Source: Proteles cristata cristata (taxonomy: Eukaryota; Chordata; Mammalia; Carnivora; Hyaenidae). From it: DNA of 64,000 nucleotides. Below, in pieces: positions 44,432 to 55,518 of this stretch; positions within the stretch are counted from its first letter, which is position 1, and each line of letters starts with the position of its first letter. Location of the stretch: the NCBI GenBank assembly GCA_017311185.1, contig JAESUZ010002551.1, positions 1,302,001-1,366,000 of the forward strand, read 5' to 3'. The position numbers were made by a program, and so were the translations under genes. Under the pieces are notes generated by a model. The model saw only the letters and a list, made by a program, of their open reading frames with translations. It ran no database searches and was not told the origin of the DNA.

Positions 44432-45275
44432 AATGTTTTTTTTTTTTTTCAATTAGGACATAATATGTGTGTACTGGCAATCCCCAAGGCTTTCTCAACA
44501 GTATTTAAATTTTGAACCATAAATTGACGTATTTCTGATCATCACCTTTGAGAATGAAGGTAGGCAGTGTAAAGGAAAAAAATGGAAGAATAAAATGCTG
44601 GTTTAAAGCATAGCTTTCCTTCGAGAACATCAGCCGGATATTCTGTGATACTGTGAAGGATGTAGGCTTGGCTGCAATGTATACATCACTACTCTCTTCT
44701 TCAGAATTTTCAGGTTGAGTACCTATTTCAATGACCAAGAAGGACCATTGCTCAGAGACAAAGATGTTTTATAAACCTCTATGAATATTATAAAACGTCT
44801 GTGCCAGAGGATACCCTCATCGAGTATCTAAGCTCCTTGATGCCAAGGTCTAGGAGTGGTCTAAAAGAGTAGACAATAATTTGGTATTTTGAGGCTGGAT
44901 CACTTCCTGCGTAGGTGAGCTCTCCTTCACTCCCAATCACTGATGGAATACAAATAACCTCTGACATTCTATTGTCAAACTTCTTCCAGTGGTGAATTGG
45001 GCTAGCACGCTGGTTAAGGGAATGCATTAGCTGGTACAATGTACCCACTGGGCATTTGAAACTGATGGGAGGAGAAACTGTAAGTGCAGCGGGATGAGGT
45101 GGTTAAATAACAATGATACAGTAGAGAAAAATAATGAAAGGCTAAAGACACTTATCAAGCATTTTAAAACCAAGTCTGTAAGACAAATGGCCTGTGCGGT
45201 GACATGCAAAGCCCTCATCAAGCCCAGGGTATAATAGTTTGAGCAGCTGAACAAGAAAAGCTTCAATATTGTATC
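44432..45275 (-). pseudogene. Processed pseudogene-like copy B (antisense)
   Basis: Begins on the plus strand with a T run (about 44434-44447), that is a poly(A) tail on the minus strand. Imperfect repeats ATCTAAGGCATTTTC (44417) and ATCTAAGGAATCTTC (45275) flank it. On the minus strand, one frame reads MGTLYQLMHSLNQRASPIHH and on through SEGELTYAGSDPASKYQI, and another reads EEESSDVYIAAKPTSFT. No introns, a tail and flanking repeats indicate an L1-made copy of a cellular transcript. I cannot identify the parent. Positions 44540-44960 match copy A at 31331. Confidence 0.6.
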
Positions 45276-45375
45276 TAAGGAATCTTCTAGGCCAAGATCA
45301 ACCTGGTTGGGAAAACCTAGGAGCCTGACACATGGAGACCTCTGGGAGGACTCCTATAATATTTTAAGTACCCCA

Positions 45376-45573
45376 GAGGCACCTGGGGGGTGGCTCAGTC
45401 AGTTGAGCATCTGACTTCAGCTCAGGTCATGATCTCGCATTGGTGGGTTTGAACCCCACATTGGGCTCTGTGATGACAGCTTAGAGCCTGGAGCCTGCTT
45501 TACATTCTGTCTCTCTTTCTCTGCACCTCCCTTGCTCATGCTTGGTCTCTCAAAAAATAAACTAAAATGTTTA
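45376..45573 (+). mobile_element. SINEC, older copy
   Basis: Head GAGGCACCTGGGGGGTGGCT (with extra G) and complete body. The next SINE inserted at its tail. Confidence 0.9.
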
Positions 45574-45587
45574 AAAAAAAAAACTTT

Positions 45588-45830
45588 GGGGTGCCTGGGT
45601 GGCTTAGTCGGTTAAGCGTCCGACTTTCGCTTAGGTCATGATCTCGCAGTCATGGGTTCGAGCCCCGTGTCGGGCTCTGTGCTGACTGCCAGCTCGGAGC
45701 CTGGAGCCTGTTTCAGTCTGTGACTCCCTCTCTCTCTCTGACCCTCCCCTGCTCACACTGTCTCTCTCTCTCTCCTAGAAATAAATAAAAACATTGAAAA
45801 AAATTTTTAAATAAAAAATAAAAAAAAATT
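45588..45830 (+). mobile_element. SINEC, young subfamily
   Basis: Near-consensus copy inserted in the tail of the previous SINE, with AAAAAAAACTTTG on both sides. The tail is elaborated into A-rich AAAT-type repeats. Confidence 0.93.
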
Positions 45831-46019
45831 AAAAAAAACTTTGAAGATTTTAGGTGCCCCAGATTCTTCTGGACCTTCTGAACCTACAGAAATGGCTGAC
45901 CTCTAAGAAGAGCTAGTGCTTTGCACATGCTGGTGGGCAATGCAGATACCCCTCCCCAGTAAGGACACAGTTTGCCCCCTAAAAATCTACCCCATCTCCC
46001 TTTCTAAGTAGGTACTTAG

Positions 46020-46259
46020 CTAAGGTTAACTTATAGCACAGACTAGTTGTGGACATACCAGGGCTATTAAGGAAAAAGCAGGTCATATATCCCAAAGGAA
46101 CATCAAGACCTATTTGGCACATACCTACCAAAGCTGAAGGAATATTCATCAAAGTACATTCTGGGAATGATTATTCATGGGGTCCAGAACAAAAAAGTAG
46201 ACCAGAGACAGTTTATGGATTGGAAACACTCTCCTAAGATTTAAAGTTTTCAACAATCA
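46020..46259 (+). pseudogene. ERV internal remnant, left of SINE
   Basis: An open stretch at 46049-46237 (including KKQVIYPKGTSRPIWHIPTK) precedes the ERV protease region in the same orientation and may belong to the same provirus. No definite domain. Confidence 0.35.
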
Positions 46260-46469
46260 GTGCACCTGGGTGGCTCAGTCAGTTAAGCGTCTGACTTCGA
46301 CTCAGGTCACAATCTCACAGTTTCTGAATTCAAGCCCTACACTGGGCTCTGTGTTGACAGTTTGGAGCCTGGAGCCTACTTAGGATTCTGTGTCTCCCTC
46401 TTTCTCTCTACCCCTCCCCTGCTCTCTCTCTCAAAAATAAATAAACATTAAAAAAATATAAAAATAAAA
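46260..46469 (+). mobile_element. SINEC, older copy
   Basis: Head GTGCACCTGGGTGGCTCAGT and body. Perfect 13-bp duplication TTTTCAACAATCA at 46247-46259 and 46470-46482. Confidence 0.93.
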
Positions 46470-46559
46470 TTTTCAACAATCAAGGACTTCAGAAGATGGT
46501 TCCTCAGAATGTGGAAAAAGGGAAGAGAAGGCCTATATTAAAGCAAAGTTGAACTGCTG

Positions 46560-47650
46560 TGGCAAATGGCGGGAGAAAAAAAGTCAAAGGCTCACGTAAC
46601 TGAGCATTCTTTAATAATACACTGTACATGTTCAGAACACCCACCAGATGATTTTCTCCCCTAGGAAGATGTAGGGCCAAACGGAATACTGCTGTGATAG
46701 ATTCAAAAATTCAAAGGTTAACTGGTGGTTCTCTTCTTTAGACAGGAGCTGAAGGGAAGGGAAGCCTTTGCTGACCTTGACTTGCTGATGGTAACCAAGC
46801 TCACAGACACTATCAATGAACAGGAGCCAGGTATCTGAATTTGAATGCCTTAAGCAAGATCATATTGACTAACGGGGGTGCAGGTGTAGTCAAGGAGGCC
46901 TGGCACCTAGAATGTTATCAAGTGGACCATCGGAACTGTGACTATCATAGGGGCACAAGAGATGGGTGTCCAACAGGGGTATCCCTCACTCAGCTTTGTG
47001 CAACAATGACCACGAAGCTGACAGTAGTGACTCCAGTAAGAAATCTTGACACCTTGCCCAGCTCACAGGCTTAAGTCAGCTTTTACACCTTGAACTGACC
47101 CTTTGTTTTGTCTCCCAGAAGACAGACCCTGCAAACCCACTAGTATGCAGGATCGAGTCTCCTCAGTCCTTCCCCAAAGGTACACATGGCTGTTTATTCA
47201 GGCAAATTTATTCCAAGAAAAACAAAACTCTCGCGTAGTGCAAGGAATGTTGGAAACAGGATGTGAGTTGATATTAATATCCAGAAAAGCAATGTGGCAT
47301 CTTAACCTTGCTTCTCCATTAAGTATATGGGAACCTGGTAATCCATGGGGTCCCCATCAAGGTCTGATTTGTCATGGGTACCTTGATTATGTGGACCGCT
47401 CCCCCCCAAGCAAACATTCCCCAGTTCCTGAATGGATAACTGGTATTGAGATACTTGGCAGTTGATGCAGTAGCCAACCTGAGTCCCTGGCCTGTGGAAT
47501 GAGAGCTCCTTCAGTGGAAAAACACAGCAGAAACCTCTGAAACTGCCCTCATATAGCCACAATATTAGGTCAAAAGCAGTAAGATATTCTGGGATGGGGT
47601 GGCAGAGATTAGGGCCAAATTTAAGTATCTTAAGGATTTTGATAGTATTA
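46560..47650 (+). pseudogene. ERV gag-protease-pol junction remnant
   Basis: The frame at 47103-47465 reads GMLETGCELILIS, an aspartic protease signature in which DTG has become ETG (Glu codon at 47253-47255). About 65 codons later EWITGIEILGS matches the conserved end of ERV protease, after which stop-broken pol-type sequence continues to about 47640. It differs from the ERV at 9.6 kb in sequence and is heavily mutated. No LTR seen nearby. Confidence 0.65.
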
Positions 47651-47669
47651 ATCCATTCTCACTACTTTT

Positions 47670-47884
47670 AAAAAACATTTTTTAATATTTATTTTTTAGA
47701 GAGAGAAAGACAGAGCACCAGTAGGGGAGGGACAGAGAGAGAGAGGGAGACACAGAATCTAAAGCAGGCTTCTGGCTCCCAGCTGTCAACACAGAGCCTA
47801 ATATGGGGCTCTGACTCATGAACCACAAGATCATGACCTGAGCTGAAGCCTGAGGCTCAACTGACTGAACCACCCAGGAGCCCC
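47670..47884 (-). mobile_element. SINEC, antisense older copy
   Basis: Ends GAACCACCCAGGAGCCCC, the complement of the head. Near-identical flanks ATTCTCACTACTTTTA / ATTCTTATTACTTTTA. Confidence 0.92.
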
Positions 47885-47899
47885 ATTCTTATTACTTTT

Positions 47900-48418
47900 A
47901 ATTAAGACTGTTTTGGGACTTCTTTTACCACCTCATTTTTTTTGTTTGTTTTACCATCTTTTCTGATTCCTTTCTACCCCTCTTGCAGCCCTCTGAGAGC
48001 AGAACACAGCATTTTATAATTACCCACCTGTTTGGAAAAAAATAAATTTCATTTCTCATCTTTTAATGTATACTTTTGCATTTTAACCAGCATGCTTATT
48101 TTTCTGAAGTCCGAAGTTATTCAAGCTACCTTCCTCAACATAAAGATGTTAGCTTCTTTGTGCCAACTACTGAATAGCCCTACTATTTTATTACTTGTGG
48201 CTTAATTTTAGCTTTCTTTTTATAGCAAAAACAGGCATTACTTTTATAGTCAAGAGTAAGTTAACTTTACCAATAATTTTGTCAATTACCATGTTACTTT
48301 GTTACCTTGTATTCCTCTATCTTGCTTCTATCTTCCTTTTTCTTTTTACTGAAACGTGTTTTTAGTTGTTATACAAAGTTTTATGGTTGTTAAAATATCA
48401 GAGTAATTATATTCCTCA
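47900..48418 (-). mobile_element. Old L1, antisense, part 1
   Basis: T-rich sequence without open frames, continuous in character with the L1 text right of 48800. Assignment is less sure here than for part 2. Confidence 0.4.
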
Positions 48419-48630
48419 TATATTTATTTATTTTAGAGAAAGAGAAAGAGACAGAGACAGAGCATGAGTGGGGAGAGGCAAAGAGAGAGACACACACACA
48501 CAAAATCTGAAGCAGGCTGCATGCTCCAAGCTGTCAGCACAGAACCTGACACGGATATTGAATCCACACTATCAGATCATGACCTGAGCCAAAGTTGTAC
48601 ACTCAACTGACTAAGCCACCCAGGTACCCA
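48419..48630 (-). mobile_element. SINEC, antisense older copy
   Basis: Complement of body and head (ending AAGCCACCCAGGTACCC), with an (AC)n patch at about 48490-48502. Confidence 0.9.
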
Positions 48631-48664
48631 TCATTATGTCTTTAGTTTACCCTTACTCTTTTTT

Positions 48665-48800
48665 ATATTTTTTATTTATTTTATAAAACATATTTTATAT
48701 TTTTTAATTAAATAATCTCTATACCCAATGTGGGGCTCAAACTCAGGACCCCAAGATCAGGAGTCACCTGCCCTACTGACTGAACCATCCAGACACCCCA
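48665..48800 (-). mobile_element. Short SINEC variant, antisense
   Basis: AATAATCTCTATACCCAATG, GTGGGGCTCAAACTCAGGAC and GAACCATCCAGACACCCC form a carnivore tRNA-SINE without the long CT-rich region, antisense. Probably an older subfamily. Confidence 0.75.
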
Positions 48801-49456
48801 CACTGTCCCCATATTCTTGAAAGCATTGATTTTGCAAGGCATACATTTCTAGGTTGATGGCTATTATTCCTCAAACTTTGAATATATTGTTTTATCTATT
48901 CCAGCATCAGTTGTTGTGGAAGAGGAGTTTATTTTATGTTTAATAGTCATTATCTTATCAATCCTCTGACACCTTTGAAGTATTCCCTTTAGCCCTGAGT
49001 CTGCAGTTTTACTATGATGTGTCTAGATGATGTTTGTTTATAATTTTTATCTTATCCAGAACTCCAGGAGATCTATCAACTTGATGATCAATTCACTTTT
49101 CAGTATCTGAAAATTCTCAGTTATTATCTCTTCAAATACTGTGTTTTTTGTTTTTTTTTTTCATTTTCTCAGTTTCTGGTTTTGGATCTTTTTGATTCTT
49201 GATCTATCCCTCAGGACTCATTTATTATTGGTCTTTTCACTGATCAGTGATATGGTCTGAGATGAATTCACCATAACATATCCTATTTACTCTTCCCCAT
49301 TTCATATCCAATCTAGAGCTTTTACTGTCTCTTAAATTTTTTATTTAATGAATATGTAGGTTTATTTCCACAGATGTTTCTTTTACAGATGTGAACATCC
49401 TAAGCAAGCTCATTTTGAATTTTATTAGATTATTTTATAAGATCAATTTCATTTAG
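48801..49456 (-). mobile_element. Old L1, antisense, part 2
   Basis: Complements of ancient L1 blocks: 'TTACTATGATGTGTCTAGAT' (near 49010), 'GAACTCCAGGAGATCTATCA' and 'CAGTTATTATCTCTTCAAAT' are in the right order for an antisense L1M element. No open ORF2. Confidence 0.55.
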
Positions 49457-49689
49457 GGATGTCTGGGTGGCTCAGTCATTTAAGTGTCCAACTTCTGCTC
49501 AGGTAATGATCTCACTGGTTCATGTGTCTGAGCCCCCATAGACATCTGCTGACAGCTCAGAGTCTGGAGCCTGCTCTGGATTCTGTGTCTCTGTCTCTCT
49601 GCCCTTCCCCCACTCGCACTTTGTCTTTCTCTTTCTCTCTCTCTCTCAAAATTAAATAAAACATTACAAATTTTTAATAAAAAAATAAA
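49457..49689 (+). mobile_element. SINEC, older copy
   Basis: Head GGATGTCTGGGTGGCTCAGT and body. Perfect 15-bp duplication ATCAATTTCATTTAG at 49442-49456 and 49690-49704. Confidence 0.93.
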
Positions 49690-49704
49690 ATCAATTTCAT
49701 TTAG

Positions 49705-49986
49705 AGTAAATGTATCTTTTGGTTGGTGATTTGCCTTACTTAGGATACTCTTTCTTTAGAATTCCTCCTATGTTGATTTACCAGTTTAACATGTCTATGG
49801 TAACATCAATAGCTCCTTCCAGTTCATGAGTTTGGGAATTTTGGTTTGCAAGACTTATTAGAAAAATGAATGGTTATTTTTTTTTCTCCCTGCTTTCTTG
49901 CCCTGCCCCCTCATTTCCTGCACATCTTTGTCTAGTCACTTTGAAACTACCTCCTGCTCCCTAGACTCTAAGTTACCTCCCTCAGC

Positions 49987-50020
<34 letters not shown>

Positions 50021-52169
50021 TCTTCAAATGAGGATTTAGAGTAACTTTCACAAAGTTTCAGTATATAGCGGATTCAGCAATGGGACCAATGTTTGCTTTC
50101 ACACTCGTGAATCTGGACCCTACAACTTCCCTAGGTCCATACTGCTATATAAAATGTAAATATAAATGTAGGATGTTTTCAGTTTGCTTTCCTTTTCTTT
50201 GTGCAGGAGGGGCTGTGGTTTTAGCTCAGGCACTGGTTTCATAAAGTGAGTCAGATTTATTGTTTCATCTTGAGTTAGATACTTTTAACCATAACCATCA
50301 GAAGGAAGTCAAGTCTCAGACACTAATGCCCATTTGCAGACGTGGAGGCCAGCAGGTCCATAGATTCACAGTAACTCACCATTTTCCTTTATCTCTGCTA
50401 TTTTTAACCCAAAGTTGTATTTATAAAGTAGAAACTTATTTAAAATGCTTTTAATAATAACCATTTGTAGGAAAAATATATCCCATGTATCTAAGTGTTA
50501 TTTTGATTAACTCAAAATAAAATCTTTCAGTTCCTATGTCTAACAGAGTGGCAGATGAGAAAGAAAGAACACATAGAAGATTTAATTTGGTGAACATGGA
50601 AAGAATCTTTCTATGTCTAACATGTCTTACATCTCATAGATAAGTCGAATAAGGAAAATCTAGATATAACTCCCCATGCCAAAAAAAAAAAAAAAAAAAA
50701 AGGAAAAGAAGGCAAAGACAAGTTGGGGTAAACTGGTGTTATGAGCAAAACTGCTGAAAATAAATTCCTTAGCCTAGAGAGGAGCTAATTCAAGGGAGGA
50801 CTGTGACAGGACAATTCGAGATGTACAACTGAATATATAATTAACTGGAGCAACAATTCAGTATCAGGGAAGGAAGGAAACGGAGAGACGGAAGGAGAGA
50901 AGGAAAGATGGAGGTGAGATGGATGAATGAGAAGAAGGGGACTTAGTGAAAAGACTCAACTCCCTGATTCTAAAGATTGTAGGTTATTTTTGCAAAATCT
51001 CACTCCCTGGAGATTATTTAGAATAGCGTAAACAGCTCTCTTTCTGAGCTAGTTTAAATGGACTTAACTAGCAGCCTGAGCCAGGAACTTCTTATTGAAG
51101 TCCCTTCCAGCTTAGTCATTCTCTGCCATGCCTTGGAGCTAGACATAGTGCCTCATAAAAGTTCTTTCAACTTCTGCATATTCTAGGCATGCAACTTTGG
51201 GCTAGTTTTGCTGAGATTCACTCTTCAGTATTACTGATCTAAGAGGTTTCTGAGCATATATAAACCTTTGGATACTGATTTGAACTACACTCTAGGGCTT
51301 CTAGAATTGTCTGCTACTTAATTAGACCTTTCACATAAGAACAGAGCAATGAGCTGGTGTCGCATCTCCACCAGATGCCTGTGCCAGATGCTCGGAGAAA
51401 CACACACTCTATTTCCTATAATGTTGTCTACTGTTCATTTTTGTATGGTGTCAAGAAGCCTTTCTGAGCAAACCTCTAGAACTTACAAGGCAAACAAAGA
51501 GAATATAAACCATAAAAGGGCTAACCTCTATTTCAATATTTTTGCTGCATATGCTTTTTAATGAGTCCCCTCTCTCTTTTCTCTTGTTCTGCTGCTCAAA
51601 CTTTAACTTCCACTTAATTCTCTGTGGTGATTCTAAATTGGAGTTAATGGGCACCCACAAGAGCCCTGATTATCCACAATATTACAGAGCCCTGGATAAG
51701 GCCTGGTAGTCTGTGTTCAGACAATCTGTGCACCTTAGGTCAGGTTTTGATAAAACAGTATGTGGAGGGCATTGCCACCTAATGCAGTGGGGAAAGAGGC
51801 ATGAAAACAAGGAATATTTCTGAAGAGAAGGGAAGATTTTGAAGAAAAACAAACTAGTGACCAATTAATTATATCCATTCTGTTATTTTTCCCAAGGCAA
51901 TCTCTAAAAAGCTTCCTGTGAGAGCATTAGGAGGAGGAACTCAAAGAGAATGACAACCAGCCACACACTAAGTCCCATTTATTTGGAATCACCACAGAGT
52001 TAGTCATTAAAAAATAACAGTAATGTCACTGTCAACTGAAATTACATCTGATAAAAGCATGCATTTGAGAATATTTCCCTAGAATTCAATGAAGTCTGCA
52101 TTCAAGGGCACCTGGGAATCAGTTCTTACTTTACATATTCATGAACACAGAAGAAGATAAAAGAGAGAG
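49705..52169. other. Mostly unique stretch
   Basis: Contains two poly(A) runs (49990-50018 and about 50681-50701) and a purine-rich GGAAGGAA patch at about 50861-50945. No gene or clear interspersed repeat seen; the first 200 bases may still be old L1. Confidence 0.4.
49990..50018 (+). repeat. Poly(A) run of about 29
   Basis: An uninterrupted A run without a recognisable SINE or L1 upstream. It could be the tail of a very old or very short insertion. Confidence 0.9.
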
Positions 52170-52355
52170 CATAGGTTTTGATGGCAAATGTTCCCATTTT
52201 TATCACCTACTAGCTATGTTACAGCCTCTCTCCAGCTTCTGTGTGTCATGTGGATACTGTAATAACGTACTGAGTCATTAAGGTCAAATGGTAAAAGTAT
52301 GCAAAGCATCAAGCACAGTGCTGAGTGCCTAGTTGGTGATCAATAAATTTGGTTT
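52170..52355 (+). repeat. MIR
   Basis: TTATCACCTACTAGCTATGT, GTATGCAAAGCATCAAGCAC and AGTGCCTAGTTGGTGATCAA with AATAAAT match the MIR core and 3' end in order. Confidence 0.75.
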
Positions 52356-53324
52356 CCTGTCCATCACTCCCCACCTCAGTGCCAATTTTTTTCTCAATGA
52401 TTTTTTTTTTTATGGCACATCCTCTCCCTTCATATGTGATAGATCTCAGAGATTAGCTAGTGACATCTGCCTTTGGATCTTTGGAAAAAAAGAACCCCAA
52501 TCATCTATCTTATGTCTTACGTAAAATCCAAAGCTGCCTCTAAAATTTCAGCAAATTCCCAAGAACTGACATTCGTAGTCTTATCTGGATCCTGGTTTCT
52601 GCCACAATCAACTCTCAAATTCCATGCGTCTCCCCATCTGCTGCCATTTGTGTCTCTCTGCTCCAAGCTGGCCTGTTTAACAAATTCTTACCCTTGATTT
52701 GTACATAAAAACAATTACCTAAGCAATAGAGATGCACACTACAGAGTCTGAAGAACTTAAAACAGAAAGAAATACATAGCCTTGTTTCTATACTTCCCTT
52801 GTATGACCAGAGTTGGAAATTTGTTTCTGGACATCTTTTTCCTCAAGGTCCAGCCACTAACCCTGTTTTTTAACCATTGTCTCCTCTTTATCTTCCTTCA
52901 TTCTAATCATTTGTTTTTTCCCTACCAGTTCATCTCACTTTGTACCTTCTATCAGCTTAGCAGACCACATTCAGTTCCTTCACTCTGATGAGCTTTGATG
53001 CCAACAACTAAACTGTTTTTTTATATCACATTAAGAGTTCTTAATACTTTTTGAAAGAAATTATTTTAGATAAAAATATTATTTAAAATCTAAAGATGAA
53101 ATACCTTTATAGAAGAAATTATAAGCTTTATTTGCCTTCCCTTTTTTCTTCTATTTTTATTCTATAGCAGAATTACTTTTAGGATTCATGAATCTGATCT
53201 TCAACATACCACTTACACACTATACTATGAGTCTTGGCCTAAGAATAAACCCAAACTTATTATCATAGAACAAATCTTTCTGCCACAGAACACTCACTAC
53301 TAGAAAGTTCTCCTGTTGCCCTGA
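52356..53324. other. Unique stretch
   Basis: T/C-rich sequence without recognised repeat. Several 60-75-codon frames have no coding character. Confidence 0.4.
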
Positions 53325-53445
53325 CCTCAACTAGACTGCACTCTTTGTGAGGACAGTAATTTTGTGTTACTCACTACTAAATCCCCCCAGTAGTTCAACA
53401 GTGCTTGGCATAGTAGGTGCAGAAACTTCTTTAACATTTATTTAT
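53325..53445 (+). repeat. L2 3' end
   Basis: CTAGACTGCACTCTTTGTGA, GGACAGTAATTTTGTG and CAGTGCTTGGCATAGTAGGT match the L2 3' terminal region. Confidence 0.65.
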
Positions 53446-53859
53446 GTTATGTAAAATGAGTGAATGGTCTTTGAATCATTTTCTCATTATTCTGTCCATG
53501 GTAATAGTAGCAATATATTATTCTGATTATTGCTATGTCACAACTAGAGCCCACTAAATGTAATGGCTTAACACAAAATTGATGATTTCTAATGGTTCTG
53601 TGGATTAACTGTTCTCAAATGGATACCTGTCACTTAGGGATAGCCAATGCCAACATGAGATAAAGCCGGAATCTGGAATTATCAGAAGACTAAGCTAAGA
53701 TGTATGTGCACTATGACCTTTTCATTCACATGCTTGGCCTGTCAGTCCCCTTCCATGTGGCCTTCATCTCTAGAAGAAGTTTAAATTTCTGTTTTTGTAT
53801 GTCAAAACTCTAGGACATTAACGCAGAAGCTGCTAGTTGTGCTGGAAAACTGAGCATGG

Positions 53860-54220
53860 GACTAGATTAATGCTCTAAACTGAATGTTTTTTTTTTTCCA
53901 GGATTTCATGTTAAATCCTAATAACCAATGTGATAATATTTGGAGGTGGGGCCTTCATGAAGTGATTAGATTATGAGGGTAGGGTCTGTACAAATGGGAA
54001 CAGTGACTGGGTAAAAGAGGCCCCAGAGTTCCTTGGCACCTTCCACCATGTAAGGACACAGTGAGAGGATGGAAATCTATGAACCAGGAAGCTGGCTAAC
54101 CAAAACACAACCTTGCTGGCACCCGATCTTGGACTTCTCAGTCTCCAAAACTATAATAAATATTTGTTTTTAAACCACTCCACGGGATTGTTCTTATAGC
54201 AGCCCAAACAGACTAAGGCA
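53860..54220 (+). mobile_element. MaLR-type LTR (ERVL-MaLR)
   Basis: GAGGTGGGGCCTTCATGAAG, ATTAGATTATGAGGGTAGGG, 'CACCATGTAAGGACACAGTG', 'ATGAACCAGGAAG', an AATAAATATTTG signal and 'TATAGCAGCCCAAACAGACT' appear in the standard order of a MaLR LTR. Subfamily not assigned. Confidence 0.75.
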
Positions 54221-54334
54221 TATAATTATTACTTCTCCCATAATCTATTGTTCAGAAAAATCACTGGCAGCCTAGTCCAGATTCAAGGGGAAGAAACTAT
54301 GTTCCACTTCTCAATGGGATAAACATCATCAGTA

Positions 54335-54535
54335 ACAAATACATTGAACCCTAACTATGGATCAAGCCCCATTCAAAATGAACAACATGCGTTATTTTAT
54401 TTAATGCCCCTAACAGCTAACTGAGATAAGTACCACCATTGCCACAGTCACACAGTCAGTGCGTTGGAGTGGACTATTGCTCCTTGTGGCCTGCCTTTAA
54501 TGCCCAAGCTCTTTATCACTATGACACATAGGCTC
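54335..54535 (-). repeat. MIR, antisense
   Basis: Complement order of MIR: TTATTTTATTTAATGCCCCT, GAGATAAGTACCACCATTGC, CACAGTCACACAGTCAGTGC, then CTCTTTATCACTATGACA. Confidence 0.7.
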
Positions 54536-55253
54536 TGATTTAATTCACCAAAGATTCTTCTACTATGATTTACTGCCATCCATCTTTTAGTGCATGGCCA
54601 GCAGCTGACACATTCATTTTTTCTGAGAAGTCCATACAAATGTTTTTGCAAAACTGGGATTGCAATTCAACCTGAAATTTTTTTTTAAGTCCATTGCTAA
54701 CTGACTACATGAAACCAGGTATAAGAATGGAGATTTTTACTTGGTCATGGTTGTTTTGAGGAGATAAAATCCACCTAATGTTTATATTCTGTTGATTTTT
54801 TAAATTTATAAGACATGTTGACTTGATATTGGGTTTCAAGTTTGGGCCAGAACTCAGAAATATTTTGTTGCCCAGTATTATATAGATCTCCCCAGAACGT
54901 CATGTCAGATCATTATTTCAAACTCATACTGTTCTTTTAGTAGCAAAGATGGCATTTTTAGCCTGATCTCCCCAGTGTTAAATGTATGAAGCATTTTATT
55001 TGGCACAGAAATAGGCAAATAAAGTACTATAAGGAAAAAGTAGTATAGCTTGCTTGCTTTCATGAAAATCTTTTATAGTGATCTAGCTAGGTTGTGTATC
55101 AAACAAAGCCTATAAAATAAAAATAGTCACTTTTAACAATAAATTTCTTGATATTTAAGTATCAGCTTTTTCCTAATGAAGTTTTTTTTCCATTTCACCA
55201 AGAAATCATGAGAGAAAAAAATAAAGATTTCATAACTATAGAAGTAAATCATT
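54536..55253. other. Unique stretch
   Basis: AT-rich. No gene or recognised repeat. Confidence 0.4.
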
Positions 55254-55270
55254 AAAATAGAGGAGAATAT

Positions 55271-55502
55271 GGGGCGCCTGGGTGGCTTAGTCGGTTAAGC
55301 GTCCGACTTTCGCTTAGGTCATGATCTCGCGGTTCGTGGGTTCGAGCCCCGCGTCGGGCTCTGTGCTGACTGCCAGCTCAGAGCCTGGAGCCTGTTTCAG
55401 TCTGTGACTCCCTCTCTCTCTGACCCTCCCCTGCTCACGCTGTCTCTCTCTCTCCTAGAAATAAAAATAAATAAATAAAATAAAAATAAATAAAAATAAA
55501 AT
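55271..55502 (+). mobile_element. SINEC, young subfamily, best-preserved copy
   Basis: Every CpG of the head is intact (GGGGCGCCTGGGTGGCTTAG, GGTTCGTGGGTTCGAGCCCC). Perfect 16-bp duplication AAAATAGAGGAGAATA at 55254-55269 and 55503-55518. The tail is a long AAATAAAT-type repeat. Probably the youngest insertion in the window. Confidence 0.96.
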
Positions 55503-55518
55503 AAAATAGAGGAGAATA

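Noticed and set aside
53495..53860. Possible second LTR or DNA transposon left of the MaLR LTR
   Set aside because: A few words resemble a common repeat start, but the order is too decayed to support a call.
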